Shown: positions 6,039 to 6,475 of the stretch, piece by piece
How the letters are laid out: every line of letters starts with the position of its first letter
How positions within the stretch are numbered: position 1 is the first letter of the stretch
Origin: Syntrophomonadaceae bacterium
GTDB taxonomy: Bacteria > Bacillota > Dethiobacteria > DTU022
Assembly (NCBI GenBank): GCA_003553305.1
Contig: PWEB01000034.1
Coordinates: 1 to 6,475, forward strand
Reading direction: 5' to 3'
DNA length: 6,475 bases
Position numbers and translations under genes: made by a program
Notes under the pieces: model-generated
What the model was told of the DNA's origin: nothing
Database searches by the model: none
The model's input: the letters and a program-made list of their open reading frames with translations, nothing else

Positions 6039-6475
6039 TTAACTCTTTACGTGATCAACAAGTTTATCCCACTGCAGGTATTTTTGAACATTATTTTCAC
6101 AGATTTTGATTGCTTCTTTGTTATCAGGATGTATGCTGCGGTATATGCTTTGCAGATTTTCAACTGTTGAATAAGTGTCTTCGTGCACGAGAATTACAGG
6201 AACCCCTTTTTCTTCAGCCCGGGAAAGCACCTGGACATCAGGGTATAATCCACCGGTGAATATAATCACCGAAGTGCTGGTTTCAAGAGCAGTCAAAGCC
6301 ATGTCACTGCGGTCACCACCTGTAATCAGGGCCTTGTTCGGAGCCCGCCTTAAGTAACTAAGGGCACTCTCAATTGTCATCGTCCCGACAACAACCTCTT
6401 CAACAATCCTGTTCATGTGATCAGGAGCGGTCAGCACTTCACCATGCAAGACATCATGAAACTCGGCTACGGTCG
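6039..6475 (-). CDS. DRTGG-domain protein, C-terminal part (5' end outside window)
   Basis: The minus-strand frame is open to the right edge and ends in TAA at 6041-6039, giving 145 visible residues. The sequence contains FHDVLHGEVL, VVGTMTIESALSYLRR, ALITGGDRSDMALTALET, IIFTGGLYPDVQVLSRAEEKGVPVILV and EDTYSTVE. These are typical of the DRTGG domain as found in phosphotransacetylase-family proteins, where it follows an N-terminal BioD-like P-loop ATPase domain. That N-terminal domain, if present, lies beyond the window. DRTGG domains are also found in other proteins, including some CBS-domain proteins, so the full architecture cannot be stated. The function of this family is not established; a regulatory or ligand-sensing role of the DRTGG domain is often assumed. 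The C-terminus (about 35 residues after the domain) is helical and charged. A TTG at 6449 is in frame but is internal, since coding homology continues upstream of it to the window edge. Confidence 0.85.
   Translation of the reverse strand, partial: TVAEFHDVLHGEVLTAPDHMNRIVEEVVVGTMTIESALSYLRRAPNKALITGGDRSDMALTALETSTSVIIFTGGLYPDVQVLSRAEEKGVPVILVHEDTYSTVENLQSIYRSIHPDNKEAIKICENNVQKYLQWDKLVDHVKS

Overview
The window looks like the chromosome of a low-to-mid-GC Bacillota, most likely a member of the Clostridia or a related anaerobic lineage. The evidence is the DUF512 protein / der / plsY gene order, strong AGGAGG-type ribosome binding sites, one perfect consensus sigma-A promoter, and a radical-SAM aminomutase of a type known from clostridia. 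No mobile element, CRISPR array, rRNA or tRNA was seen. The content is mostly housekeeping, with some unusual details inside the proteins.

Layout. Positions 1-3923 (+) hold a compact gene series: the C-terminal part of a DUF512 / radical-SAM-like protein (cut by the left edge), der (two-domain ribosome-assembly GTPase), plsY (acyl-phosphate:glycerol-3-phosphate acyltransferase), and a 397-residue HD-superfamily phosphohydrolase related to YfbR. The junctions are a 1-nt overlap, a 3-nt gap and a 6-nt gap, so this is very probably one operon. A second, divergent plsY-like gene converges on it from the other strand (3952-4530, -). About 150 bp of regulatory DNA separates this gene from a divergently transcribed radical-SAM/PLP aminomutase (4682-5920, +). 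The aminomutase has a perfect TTGACA-17-TATAAT promoter. Its substrate-site residues match glutamate 2,3-aminomutase rather than lysine 2,3-aminomutase. A strong hairpin at 5978-6002 then separates it from the C-terminal part of a DRTGG-domain protein (6039-6475, -), which runs off the right edge.

How the genes fit together. Der acts in 50S subunit assembly and PlsY makes the first acylated intermediate of phospholipid synthesis; they are often adjacent in Bacillota. In many relatives gpsA, which supplies glycerol-3-phosphate, follows plsY; here the HD protein takes that place. The aminomutase would make beta-glutamate, a compatible solute, which would suggest an organism exposed to salt or osmotic stress (inference).

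The points most worth a second look are: (1) the HD protein appears to be an internal tandem duplication of a YfbR-like domain, with a catalytically dead N-terminal copy; (2) the two PlsY paralogues depart from the family consensus at different motifs; (3) the aminomutase carries the Lys/Asn pair diagnostic of glutamate specificity and lacks the C-terminal zinc-binding tail of lysine 2,3-aminomutase.
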